This document shows, piece by piece, positions 12,401 through 19,668 of a DNA stretch of 22,238 bases. The translations under genes were made by a program, and so were the position numbers. The DNA lies in the NCBI GenBank assembly GCA_964200185.2, contig CAXNAD020000294.1, positions 1 through 22,238 of the forward strand, written 5' to 3'. Source of the DNA: Choristocarpus tenellus KU-1152 (Eukaryota; Phaeophyceae). The notes under the pieces were generated by a model, which saw only the letters and a program-made list of their open reading frames with translations, searched no databases and was not told where the DNA came from. The stretch's first letter is position 1. Each line of letters begins with the position of its first letter.

Positions 12401-14274
12401 AACAGCGGTTTTCTCACAACTACATGCCACACTCACCAGTGATCGTCCTTAGTGACGAGGATCGCTACCTTCTTGAGTCTGCCAGTGTAGGCTATGCTCC
12501 ACTCCATGTGGTACCTTTTTGCCATCTGTAATATTCAGAAAAACAGTTCGGGTTAGGGCTCGAACTTAAAATTTGCAGTTTGAATCAAGCAAAACACTCA
12601 GTGTAAATGAGTCAACTGTGGGGCAATAGAGAAGCAAGAGTGGGAGGGCTCTGCACAACAATACATTGTTTTCATTTTGACTGTCTCGTTGATAGGAACT
12701 ACATTCTTTCTTTCTAACTCCGTCAGATTTTGATTGATCAATTAAACTTGACTGTATGTATCATTCATCGAACATAGTTTGAGTCTTGTCTACTGTAATT
12801 TATTTGTGCAAGCAAATAAAACTGTACCGTAATTTGAACAGCATTTCATCATTAGGCAAGATGGTCAGATATCATATGCTCCACTCAGTACTTCAACTAC
12901 CACCTACACACTACTTTTTGAAAGCTACTATACTTGTACCGATCCACACTGCTGAACGAATCTCTCTCTCTCTCTCTCTCAGGTGCGGGGAAAACAGCAA
13001 CTTGGAAGTGGATAATCTGAGGTGCAGCCTAGCATGGCGACCACTCCAGAGGAAACGAGAGCATAGACAAGAACTCAAAGGAACCATATGCAGTTCTTAA
13101 CATAAGACACAACTCAAGAACAGAAAGAGAGTGGGGAGAAGACATCTCAAGGTCTCACTATCCGGAGAAACTCCTATCTTGAATCAGGTCAGTTCACGTG
13201 TCTAACGTGACTGGATAAATGATCTGAAGTGTTAACGGTACACCACACAGAGGATCAAGCCGCAGATACACCCCATCTATTCTACAATCTATTCCTCTTA
13301 GAGAGGTTGACGTTGTCCCTGCCTCATTATGCTTTGCTATCTCCGCTTCAACTTCAGCCTCACCTCACCGAGAGCAGTTTCCAGCACCGACGTATTTCGT
13401 TGACCCACAATCATCAAGGAGCTACACCACGGAAAACGGGAATGAAGATTGCGCAGGTAAAGGTAACAAGTTGACAGGTGCACGACGGGGGCGTAGAAGA
13501 GTGAGGAATATTGTATGGACAGGTTCTTCTCTTCAAACTCTCGTACGGGCTACTGGCAAGTCCATAACATATCATGTGGGGTGTTTCAAGCCTTGCAGTA
13601 AACGAGCACATCTCAAAGTTTATGGTACTGACTGGTCAAGTGAGGGAACTGAGACTGAGGAAATGGGGTTCACTAATCCATCTGATCATACAGTCACGTT
13701 CCGACCATCACATCAGATCCAAACATCCAGGAAAATCGAGTCCCGAAATACAGGGAACGTGTAAGGAGTACAGATTGGGTGGGTAGTCCTCACTAGTCCA
13801 CTTTAAGTCGCTGGAAGTAGATGCCTGTAGAACGGTCTGTATACTGGTCAGTCTCAAGAATGTTGACACCATGCCCATGGAGAAGCTGCGCCACAGCGGC
13901 AACCTGTGGAGAGGGGAGAGAGAGATGAAAACATAGGATGGGGATCAAGGTTCAATTGGGTCTATTCGTGTATCCGTTCGAAAACACGAAGATGAGTACA
14001 AGGCGAAGATTCGAAGAAGGGGGGGAGGCCCCTAGGACGTGCACATCGATCTGGATAAGCTTACGAACACAGACACTATCACTTAACAGATATGTTCAAG
14101 AACGTCTAGTGGACAGGAGTGGGATTGAACTACGAAAAATTCACGCCTCACCACTCCAGTCTGATCTGGGCACTTGATCCTAATGTTGGCTGTCATGGGT
14201 TGGGGTGGGGAGGGAGGGTCTCCATCCCCTTCCACTTCCTGGACCATTTTGAAGGTGGGATCACCTAAGCTCAT
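3335..14274 (-). CDS. purU: Formyltetrahydrofolate deformylase, nine exons, complete
   Basis: The enzyme hydrolyses 10-formyltetrahydrofolate to formate and tetrahydrofolate, balancing one-carbon pools. Exons (minus strand, 5' to 3'): 14274-14152, 13903-13794, 13421-13364, 12525-12437, 11355-11272, 10097-10010, 6800-6682, 4452-4329, 3487-3335. They sum to 948 nt with no internal stop: 315 residues plus TGA, against about 280 in the bacterial enzyme. An ACT domain lies at about residues 31-77 ([17 protein letters not shown]). The formyltransferase-fold domain runs from about residue 115 to the end, with [44 protein letters not shown] and [13 protein letters not shown]. The catalytic triad expected from PurN/PurU is Asn220, His222 and Asp258; the His-Asp spacing of 36 matches the family. 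The first in-frame ATG is used; the frame is open for about 100 nt upstream but has no ATG there. The acidic N-terminus does not look like a mitochondrial presequence, so a cytosolic enzyme is inferred, unless an unseen upstream exon exists. The sequence reads closer to bacterial PurU than to the plant enzyme. Confidence 0.93.
3488..4328 (-). other. purU: purU intron 8
   Basis: Phase 0 intron, GTATGG...CTCTAG. AT-rich and unremarkable; I see no repeat or gene inside it. Confidence 0.75.
4329..4452 (-). CDS. purU: purU exon 8 (catalytic Asp)
   Basis: It encodes [20 protein letters not shown], then [20 protein letters not shown] and Q. It completes the HHS-FLPAF signature and carries the expected catalytic Asp258 in LDAGP. 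Acceptor is GGTGTAG|CTTT and donor GAGCAG|GTATGG, phase 0. This donor is the only GT site here that does not begin GTGAG. Confidence 0.95.
4453..6681 (-). other. purU: purU intron 7 (2.2 kb)
   Basis: Phase 2 intron, GTGAGG...GTGTAG. It holds an 83-bp hairpin (6084-6166). It also holds a stretch (5452-6161) where several frames of the minus strand stay open at once, possibly a decayed insertion. Near 6586 there is a G-rich run and near 6625 a T run. Confidence 0.72.
6084..6166. repeat. 83-bp hairpin with 26-bp perfect arms
   Basis: Arms 6084-6109 and 6141-6166 are exact reverse complements (26/26). Inside, 6111-6119 pairs with 6131-6139 with one mismatch (a G-U pair in RNA on one strand), and the centre contains the palindrome TGGCGCCA. 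The whole can fold almost completely. No second copy of the arms was seen in the window. It could be a foldback transposon remnant or a hairpin RNA precursor; the sequence alone does not decide. Confidence 0.85.
6682..6800 (-). CDS. purU: purU exon 7 (catalytic Asn and His)
   Basis: It encodes [20 protein letters not shown], then [11 protein letters not shown] and THTINIHH. It holds the expected catalytic Asn220 and His222 in NIHH. The exon ends inside the signature: AG of the Ser codon before the intron, C after it. Acceptor is TGCCAG|GTGGAG and donor CATAG|GTGAGG, phase 2. Confidence 0.95.
7439..7506 (+). repeat. Dispersed repeat fragment related to 1849-1916
   Basis: Gap-free match of roughly 80 percent by eye to 1849-1916, spanning the left end of the 200-bp inverted-repeat element and 38 bp outside it. 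Confidence 0.65.
7477..7676. mobile_element. 200-bp MITE-like element with inverted ends
   Basis: TGTCCATTTGGGG at 7477-7489 and its exact reverse complement CCCCAAATGGACA at 7664-7676 bracket 200 bp. Inside, 7522-7547 is a perfect 26-bp palindrome with no loop (CCTACTCCAAAAT and its complement). No protein is encoded. No convincing target-site duplication flanks the ends. Because similarity to 1849-1916 runs past the left end, the inverted repeats may be internal to a longer element. Confidence 0.6.
9211..9242 (+). repeat. Short 10-nt tandem repeat
   Basis: Three copies of approximately AGAACTACCT in a row within intron 6. Confidence 0.7.
9892..9966 (+). repeat. AC microsatellite with ACACATA variants
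   Basis: An interrupted part (ACACACATAAC / ACACGTAAC units) is followed by a purer (CA)n run from about 9940. It lies in intron 6 just 45 bp from the acceptor-side exon 6 boundary on the plus map. Confidence 0.9.
10010..10097 (-). CDS. purU: purU exon 6
   Basis: It encodes [20 protein letters not shown] and GGKRAQEVQ, the FGIPF.HLP block of PurU. Acceptor is CGTACAG|ATCT and donor TACAG|GTGAGA, phase 0. Confidence 0.93.
10098..11271 (-). other. purU: purU intron 5, a GC-AG intron
   Basis: The intron starts GCAAGC and ends CGTACAG. The flanking exons join as CTC AG|A TCT to give L-R-S, keeping the frame and the conserved [15 protein letters not shown] block. AG|GCAAG is the usual context of GC donors. 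The interior has a purine-rich plus-strand stretch (10570-10850) with no identifiable gene. Confidence 0.85.
11272..11355 (-). CDS. purU: purU exon 5 (folate-domain core, ISNH motif)
   Basis: It encodes [20 protein letters not shown] and ISNHEKL plus two bases of Arg. This is the conserved CL..LL.R...GEL......ISNH block. Acceptor is GTTGAG|C. The 3' junction reads CTCAG|GCAAGC, a GC donor: no GT placed nearby keeps both the reading frame and the conserved sequence. Confidence 0.92.
11551..11752 (-). repeat. Dispersed repeat, copy 1 (intron 4)
   Basis: Its reverse complement matches 16014-16214 over about 200 bp, sharing TCAGATTCTTGGGA, GCTTCCCTAGCTCCT, TGTGGTGTAGGG, AGGCATAGGAGGGGAGTGGT and CAAATAGTA. 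Identity is high by eye. No coding capacity was recognised. Confidence 0.8.
11795..11899. mobile_element. Short inverted-repeat element related to 7477-7676
   Basis: TCCATTTGG at 11797-11805 and CCAAATGGA at 11891-11899 form inverted ends. The left 50 bp aligns with the reverse complement of the right end of the 200-bp element in intron 6 (shared TGTCCATTTGG, GCCAA, GCGATTTT, ATTTGG). It abuts the dispersed repeat at 11551-11752. Confidence 0.55.
12437..12525 (-). CDS. purU: purU exon 4 (entry to hydrolase domain)
   Basis: It encodes [20 protein letters not shown] and then AILVTKDDH, ending in the split Cys codon of DHCL. This matches the family pattern A.R..M.W......(R)(V)AI.VSK..HCL. Acceptor is ATTACAG|ATGGCA and donor CACTG|GTGAGT, phase 2. 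Confidence 0.93.
12526..13363 (-). other. purU: purU intron 3
   Basis: Phase 0 intron with GTGAGG donor and TTACAG acceptor. It contains a pure (TC)10 tract at 12961-12980 (GA on the transcribed strand) and otherwise unremarkable sequence. I tried to place further coding exons here and found none that fit phase. Confidence 0.7.
12961..12980 (+). repeat. (TC)10 microsatellite
   Basis: Ten uninterrupted TC units in intron 3. Confidence 0.95.
13364..13421 (-). CDS. purU: purU exon 3 (58-nt linker exon)
   Basis: This small exon was found by phase: it must finish a TA- codon and end in phase 0. GTGTAG|CTCC to GGTGAG|GTGAGG does so, giving [20 protein letters not shown]. That is the variable segment between the ACT domain and the conserved [10 protein letters not shown] competing donor 6 nt upstream breaks the frame. 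The linker is poorly conserved in the family, so support comes from splice signals, phase and length rather than strong homology. Confidence 0.78.
13422..14151 (-). other. purU: purU introns 1 and 2 (flanking exon 2)
   Basis: Intron 1 (13904-14151, GTGAGG...CCACAG) and intron 2 (13422-13793, GTGAGG...GTGTAG) are the shortest of the gene. I see no repeat family or second gene in them. Confidence 0.75.
13794..13903 (-). CDS. purU: purU exon 2 (ACT domain body)
   Basis: It encodes [20 protein letters not shown] and onward to IYFQRLKVD. This matches the helix and second strand of the PurU ACT domain, where bacterial proteins read like GIVAAVS...NI...Q..D..TG.FFMR. Acceptor is CCACAG|GTTGCC and donor CTA|GTGAGG (phase 2, splitting a Tyr codon). 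Confidence 0.92.
14152..14274 (-). CDS. purU: purU exon 1 (N-terminus, start of ACT domain)
   Basis: It encodes residues 1-41: MSLGDPTFK, an acidic Pro-rich stretch ([10 protein letters not shown]), then the first ACT strand [12 protein letters not shown]. Donor is GTG|GTGAGG, phase 0. The start is the least certain point of the gene: the frame stays open upstream without an ATG, and two further in-frame ATGs occur at residues 10 and 27. Confidence 0.85.
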
Positions 14275-14600
14275 TGTTTCAGTACTTGTCTTCAGGAAGT
14301 TGACCCAACCCAAACCCTCTGTACTACACCTTGAGTCGTTCTGAATGAAAGTGGAGAGGGAATAGGATTTAAATAACGTTTACTGGCTATGATTGATTGT
14401 TGACCTTCAACTTTCAAGTTGGTGGAAATGGAGGATATTGTACTATTATTAAAAATACGGTTGTTAAATATTTCTAATTTATTATATATTCCACTATGTA
14501 CATTGAACCAATACAAACGTATTAGTATTGGTCAGAGACAGTGAAGGGGTAGGTTGACAGTCGCCTCCTCCATCAACTTCGTCGCGCGATAATTTTTGAT

Positions 14601-14634
14601 CAACAACAATATTTTTCATGAAAATTAGTTGTTG
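14601..14634. repeat. Palindromic AT-rich hairpin
   Basis: CAACAAC (14601-14607) pairs with GTTGTTG (14628-14634), and the interior AATATTTTT-CATG-AAAATTA continues the stem with a small bulge. It lies about 330 bp upstream of the purU start codon. Confidence 0.6.
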
Positions 14635-14727
14635 TAATCGCATCAGCATGGTTAACCTTATTGGATGGGTCTCAGTTGGTCAACTTACATTAATCGTGAG
14701 AAATACAGGACCATACTTAAATCAAGT

Positions 14728-14790
14728 AGTCCGCGCGCACGGTTTGCACCGGGGGTTACCACGTGGCGCGCGTGAACCGCGCATTTAACT
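14728..14790 (-). promoter_or_regulatory. CpG-rich patch with CACGTG, candidate purU regulatory region
   Basis: A dense cluster of CG dinucleotides (CCGCGCGCACGG, GGCGCGCGTG, ACCGCGC) sits in otherwise CpG-poor, AT-leaning DNA. It includes a CACGTG E-box/G-box palindrome at 14760-14765 and a partial inverted repeat (GCGCGCACGGTT / AACCGCGC). It is about 0.5 kb upstream of the purU ATG. Regulatory function is inferred from position and composition only. Confidence 0.25.
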
Positions 14791-15262
14791 ATGATTTTGA
14801 CCCCTGAAGAGGTCATCTTAACAGAGAACATGGGCGTTGTTGTTTCGGAAAAATATGTTTGGTCGTGATGATTCATTCCAGAACATCTCCACTGTTGTGC
14901 CGAAACTATCGGTAAAAATTTAACCTTACCAAAAAAATCCGAAAAATTCCTTTGCACTAGATATATCCTAGATTCAGAGCTTTAATTTGATACGCTCATT
15001 GTTGCGCAACCCATTTAAAAAAAAAACATTGGTCTCATCCTACAAGCGACTGCCAACTCTATCTTTTGGTTACGTGTCTTATTGAAACTGAGTGGTACAG
15101 AATATTGTGAAGAACAATTGTATTGAGAAAAAATCTCTTAAGATTAACTCGCATGGATGGTGCTTTGAATTTCATGGGAATTTAGTATATATGAGGCTAA
15201 AACACAACGTTAATAATTTAATATACAGGTTAGTTAGGTAATGTATGCATTATATTATTATG

Positions 15263-15304
15263 CCCTGACATTTTCCAGATAGATGTGTCAGGGAGGAAAC
15301 CAAT
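15263..15304 (+). repeat. 40-bp sequence inverted at 16255-16293, left copy
   Basis: It contains CCCTGACA...TGTCAGGG, an 8-bp-stem hairpin at 15263-15293. The whole stretch through AAACCAAT reappears as reverse complement at 16255-16293 with few differences. Confidence 0.7.
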
Positions 15305-16013
15305 GAACATATATGTTAATTGTTGAAAGACGATAGGGTCCTTGAGGTTCTACGACACCCCTTTGTTTACACATATTATTGAGCAACATATAGATAGGAC
15401 GTACAGAGGTGCGTTAAAATTGGGAGGGCTTTTCATTGGACTCCGCATTTTTTAGCACGTCATATAGCTGGCCTTGGCCCGTCGGAAGCATGTTCAAAAG
15501 GTCAATGATAATAGACTCGATCACATCTGAACTTATTTGTACATGGCCGGCCAGGGGCCTAGGTCATGTTGAGTGGTGACGGACATGGAGTCGGCCATGT
15601 TCCAACTTGGTCGTATATGGCGAACTGGTGACGAGGTTTTGATGGCCATGGACTCACCTATGCTAAAATATTTTATCCGTGGAACATTTTTTTTACCCAG
15701 CCACGTTTTTTGGTGTGGTATTTTGTATACTATGCTATTACTACTTTTGTAAGTACTAAATAGAATATATTATAGTTTTGCAATTTTACTATTTTAGAGA
15801 CTTTCAAAATTAATATAAAAAAATAGGTGGGTTCTTTTACTCTCGTAGTTTCAACCTCAACACCTTCACAGTGGAAAGTTTTGGGCGGCTGGGTAAGCAA
15901 GCAAAAGGTTTTCTGGGCAGAGTTGCCTACACACCAGGTAGGGTTGAAAGGGGAGGTTACAACAGGAAAGGAGCTGTGAAATCCTGTTTGCGGCAGTTGT
16001 CACTACACAAGTA

Positions 16014-16214
16014 GCTCTATCAAGATGTATCATGCGTTTTAAGCTGGAGACATCAGCAAGATGGGCAACGAGAGACCTTTCAGATTCTTGGGATGCTTCC
16101 CTAGCTCCTCACCCTGTGGTGTAGGGCTAAGCTAAGTTGGAGGCATAGGAGGGGAGTGGTGTGGTATAGCTGGTAGTCAAATAGTAGATAGATTTTGGAG
16201 ATATCTTTCACATT
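16014..16214 (+). repeat. Dispersed repeat, copy 2
   Basis: Matches the reverse complement of 11551-11752. The match seems to resume further left (TTTCAACCTCAACAC at about 15848-15862 against TTCGAGCCTCAACAC of copy 1), which suggests roughly 140 bp inserted in this copy or lost from the other. Confidence 0.8.
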
Positions 16215-16254
16215 GACGACAACTGTTACTTTACAGGGGTTCTTATGATATTGA

Positions 16255-16293
16255 ATTGGCTTTTTCCCTGACACATCTATCTGGAAAATGTCA
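16255..16293 (-). repeat. 40-bp sequence, inverted right copy
   Basis: Reverse complement matches 15263-15304 (shared TGACATTTTCCAGATAGATG, TGTCAGGGA and CCAAT). It sits 40 bp beyond copy 2 of the dispersed repeat. Confidence 0.7.
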
Positions 16294-16942
16294 CAAAGTA
16301 TAAAAATAATATATATAAATTGGCACATTTGTTGTGTGCTTGGTGACTGAGATGATCTGTGCCTTCGAGATGTATTTAGACACTATGCATGCTTATATGC
16401 GGGCTGATATTCTCATTTCACAAGGATATGTGTATGTTCTTCATGACAGGGAAGATATGAAAGAGTACTATCTTTACTCACATACTCGTGTATAACTTAG
16501 CCTTCATACATTTTTTATCAGGGAGTAGGACAACACATAGTGGACATGATGCGCATAATATCCAAGAAAAATGTTAGACTGCCGACCGAGTCCCCAGACA
16601 CAGACCGATAAGATTACCTACTGGACTTGGTTCGCACATGTTAGAGAATGGTAGTCGCAGTCCAGCCAGTTGACTTGACATGGACTGGTTCATCACCTAG
16701 TCAACATGGACGGAACCATTTTTATTCGTTGGTCCAGTGAAAAACCCTTAAAATTGGTCAGAGGCTGTTAGCGACTTTCTTTCGGTTCCATGTCTTACAC
16801 AAATTACCTAGTAGTATAGGGCGTTGAGATCAAATTGGACTTGGGTTGTGAAATTTATTCACACAATTTTTCCAATAATAATTCTGAAGTATCGCCCCAC
16901 TCATGTATGGGTAGGACTGATAAACACAAGGATGTTGCCAAA

Positions 16943-17266
16943 TGTTGTAGAATGATCAATGTCAAGGAGGGAAGCGACCATACAACTTAAAAGCACCGTG
17001 GTTAATAGAATCGATTCCTATCCATATAACTTCATGCGGAAGAACAACTCTGGGTTTACCGACAAAAAACTGTTGTATTCTGACTGTACATTTTTACTAC
17101 TACTAATTTCCGACACAGTTGGAGGAGTCTACTCGAACACCCTCTCTAGCTCAAACAACCTTTGACCCAGTTACTAAACGCAACTAGTGACTGAACTTGC
17201 TGAAGAGAGAAATCGAAACAAACACGAAGAACAAGAAACCCAGCGAAAAACAAACTACTACACACA
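16943..17266 (-). mobile_element. Probable LTR of a copia-like element
   Basis: Read on the minus strand it begins TGTGTGTAGTAG and ends TTCTACAACA, the TG...CA form of LTRs with near-inverted tips. It lies directly downstream of a copia-like C-terminal coding remnant, where a 3' LTR should be. The matching 5' LTR was not found in the window, so the limits are provisional. Confidence 0.35.
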
Positions 17267-17400
17267 GCTCTCTAAGTTCAGCAGAGTCCCCGCATGCCTC
17301 CAAAATGGTTCCTCTGCAAAAGGCTTGGTCAGCACATGTGGATACTGTTAATTCGAGTTTAGGTGGATAATAACAAGCTTCCGCAGGTCCTTTGCATGGT
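17267..17400 (-). pseudogene. Ty1/copia-like polyprotein C-terminus, decayed
   Basis: The minus strand reads HAKDLRKLVIIHLN...stop...VLTKPFAEEPFWRHAGTLLN. In copia polyproteins the last part of RNase H reads H.R.KHIDI..H........ADVLTKPL followed by a short tail. LTKPF at the right distance from an HA(K/R) block and followed by FWRHAGTLL fits this. At least one stop interrupts it and the reverse transcriptase is not present in recognisable form upstream. Confidence 0.5.
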
Positions 17401-17601
17401 TTAAATCAAATCTCTAGGGCTTGGGATGCCAAGCTGACTTCCATTCTTAACATTACAACTGTGTGGGCTGTACAGCCAAGCCAAAAGCAACACTGTTCCT
17501 GTCTACACTAGCCATGAGATTTATCACACCACCAACATCTGCACTCCCTTCAACTCTGGCACACGTTTCCTGTCCTAGAACTACCCAACTTAATGCAATG
17601 T

Positions 17602-17993
17602 TCATGGACTGGATGGGGAAAGAAAGTATTCCAGCTGGGGAGCTGCAGTACAGGTAGTCATTGGGACACCACCTGCCTGGGGCAAGTGTTGCAAACACGA
17701 GGATGAGACATATACTAAACTCCCTTCACTGTCTCGGGTAGTGTCTCTGGACAGAATCATGTCAACCTGTCCTCCCCCTCCATCACTGGAGGGAGGGTCA
17801 ACAGACAGATCCTTGACAATCTGACCTAAGCCCCCTTCACTACGAGGAGAATCACCAGTCAAACTGTCTCCTTTGTTGTTAAGGGGTGCCCTCTCACCTA
17901 GTACAAATCTATCCTCACTTCTGTCGCTGCAGTAAGATACATCTGGTGGGGATGGGGTGGAGAATCGAGCTGAACTAATAGACTGTACATTTA
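17602..17993 (-). other. Open minus-strand frame, Ser/Asp/Gly-rich, unassigned
   Basis: A continuous frame of about 130 codons, rich in Ser, Asp, Pro and Gly (for example SSARFSTPSPPD, DPPSSDGGGGQVD). It has the same orientation as the copia remnant just downstream, and low-complexity linkers like this lie between integrase and reverse transcriptase in copia polyproteins. No domain is recognisable, and it may be chance or a shadow of the plus-strand relic. Confidence 0.2.
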
Positions 17994-18179
17994 ATGGTAC
18001 GCTACCTGCCTTCCGGACTGGAAAGGCTTGTCCTCAATATAAGGATCTACATCGAGCCCTCCCTCCCCCTTTCCCAAAGCAGGGAGAGCCTCTCCCACTG
18101 GGGTCAAGATTGCCAGAGACATGGCACTGAGGAGAGTGATAGCCGTGGAGAGATGGCCCAAGAAACTAAAGGCCTGTGA

Positions 18180-19307
18180 ATATCACCTCTATCAGTATTA
18201 ATAGTAAGAATCAAAGATCAGGGTGATACATCTTCTACCCAGGAGTGGAGTGAACGAGGACACAGAGTTTGATACCCCCCCATGCACGTACGGTGAGGCG
18301 CTTCCCAAGGTAATCGAACAAGAGCATGATCTGAGGGAATAGTTCTGTAGAGACAATCGCACACTGATTACGAAATACGATGTTCATGCAACTTTCCGTC
18401 AAATTGGAACCAATCCATCAAACGCATAGATATCTGGATATATGTGTGAGGGAACTACCTAGTCATCGACTATGGACTGCTGTCGATGCTGGCAATATTC
18501 GCTAGGGTGGTGGGGATTGATGGCTTCAACGACAAGACACTAACACTGTAATGCATCCAAAAAATGAGTGGATATTTCTCTGGAGACATACCCAATAGCA
18601 GCGAATGTAAGAGTAACCCAAGCAAGACCCTGGACAGGACATAGCTCCAGAGATACCAACCGATGTGGAAATCAATGCAGTGGTAGGGGAGTCGACCGGA
18701 TGACTATTTCTCTACGAGTACCCAAGTAAGAGGAGCTGCGCCTGTTGGCAATACGTAGCCTCATTTCCAATCACCTAAGACTGTTTGGAGCAAGGGAAGA
18801 GCGAGCACCTCCAATTTTGGCAAAATGTAGTTGACGGGTCAGATCGATAAAGTGTTTATGGTAGGATGGTTAATCAACACACATACCCTCGGAATATCCC
18901 TCCCCCCTGAGAAGCTGCAAGCCAGAGAGCAAGTGTCAGAGTTGTGGTCTCCCAACATACCATGGGAGTAGCAACCACTGGGAGTGAGAGTAGAGCATAT
19001 TACTTCGGGGGCGTTAGTATCATACTTACCAACGGGTCCAATGGACAAGGTACTTGGAGGAACTTAATTCATTCGTTGGAAACCAAGCTCAGCGTGTCGA
19101 AAGGAGATCAAGAATGTTAAGGAACGGTGATCAAAAAGATGAAAGTAGGACAAGAAAGGGGAAGGAGGAGCAGTGGAAATGCTGACTGAACTGATGGACA
19201 CCAATGCAGGCCTTCTACTATACAGCTCCTTAGTGGTGTGCAGTCATGGGGAAGGTGGAGTGAGAGTGTGGACGAGAGAACAAGCCGTTGTAGCACTTTG
19301 TATGGGG
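18180..19307 (+). pseudogene. DIRS-like retrotransposon reverse transcriptase-RNase H relic
   Basis: Blocks appear in the right order on the plus strand, with stops and frameshifts between. ISPLSVL (18180) corresponds to SPLG.V. KIRVIHLLP...SGVNEDTEFDTPPCTYGEAL (18214-18306) corresponds to the K.R.IHHLS..G.SVND.I....C.Y....A block. TKYDVHATFRQI (18370-18405) is the first catalytic-Asp box, followed by GYMCEG. NYLVIDYGLLSMLAIF (18453-18500) corresponds to Y..D..LPFG..S.P.IF. DDYFSTSTQ (18699) is the (Y)LDD box, with RP in place of YL. VGWLINTHTLGISLPPEKLQ (18861) is the FLG..IDT....LP.EKL block. WGRW (19247) then VWTREQAVVAL (19272-19298) is RNase H, with RE replacing DN. This order and wording is typical of tyrosine-recombinase (DIRS/Ngaro-type) elements rather than gypsy or copia. 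No recombinase was found downstream. It is inactive. Confidence 0.65.
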
Positions 19308-19546
19308 ACTAGAGTCAGGAGAGTACGCCCTACATTCAGATATAATAGGGAGGGTGACATTGTTAGCTGCAGAAGGGGTGTGGGGGGCTAGTATACAACA
19401 GGCAGGGCGCTGTAAATCAGACGCTTTCAAAGTGTATATAAGACGTAACATCGAAGAGTCAGAAGGGGTGTCAGGGGTACTAAGTAAGCCGTGAAATACC
19501 GACCTATTTCAACCAGGCTAGGATGCAAAGTAATTAACCTCTGTGT

Positions 19547-19668
19547 GGGGAAAAGGCCGGCAAACCCGCAATGGAAGAAGCCAACCCTGGATGCAGGTCG
19601 GTTCATCCTCTCTAATCGCACTTGTGTGACAGGTAGTTACACAGTTGACGGAAACAGGGGTTGGTAGT
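19547..19668 (+). repeat. Direct repeat, copy 1
   Basis: It matches 19940-20060 at a constant offset of 392-393 bp. Shared words are AAGGCCGG, CCCTGG, ACAGGTTA/GCAGGTCG, CTCTAATC, GGAAACAG and GGTTGGTAGT. Identity is roughly 70-75 percent by eye. Confidence 0.65.

Larger units (their letters stand above)
11356..12436 (-). other. purU: purU intron 4, carrying two repeat families
   Basis: Phase 2 intron, GTGAGT...TTGAG. It contains one copy of a roughly 200-bp dispersed repeat (11551-11752) and, next to it, an inverted-repeat element (11795-11899). A short stretch near 12148 resembles part of the intron 6 element (AACAGTCCTAACAAATG against AACAGTTCCTAACAAATG). Confidence 0.75.
14275..16942. 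other. Upstream flank of purU, repeats only
   Basis: No gene recognised. It should contain the purU promoter and 5' UTR. Visible items are the hairpin at 14601-14634, the CpG-rich patch at 14728-14790, a 40-bp sequence present again in inverted form near 16255, an inverted pair ACATGGCCG / CGGCCATGT (15541-15549, 15592-15600), and copy 2 of the dispersed repeat. Open frames are short and lack known motifs. Confidence 0.5.

Noticed and set aside
14275-14380. In-frame extension of purU exon 1 upstream of the chosen ATG
   Set aside because: The frame is open but contains no ATG before the stop; it could be coding only if joined to an unseen upstream exon.
18000-18179. Exon-like minus-strand segment (TTCACAG acceptor, GGCAG|GTAGCG donor) with a hydrophobic stretch
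   Set aside because: It lies immediately before the plus-strand DIRS-like blocks and is open on both strands; the plus-strand relic explains the region better, though not proven.
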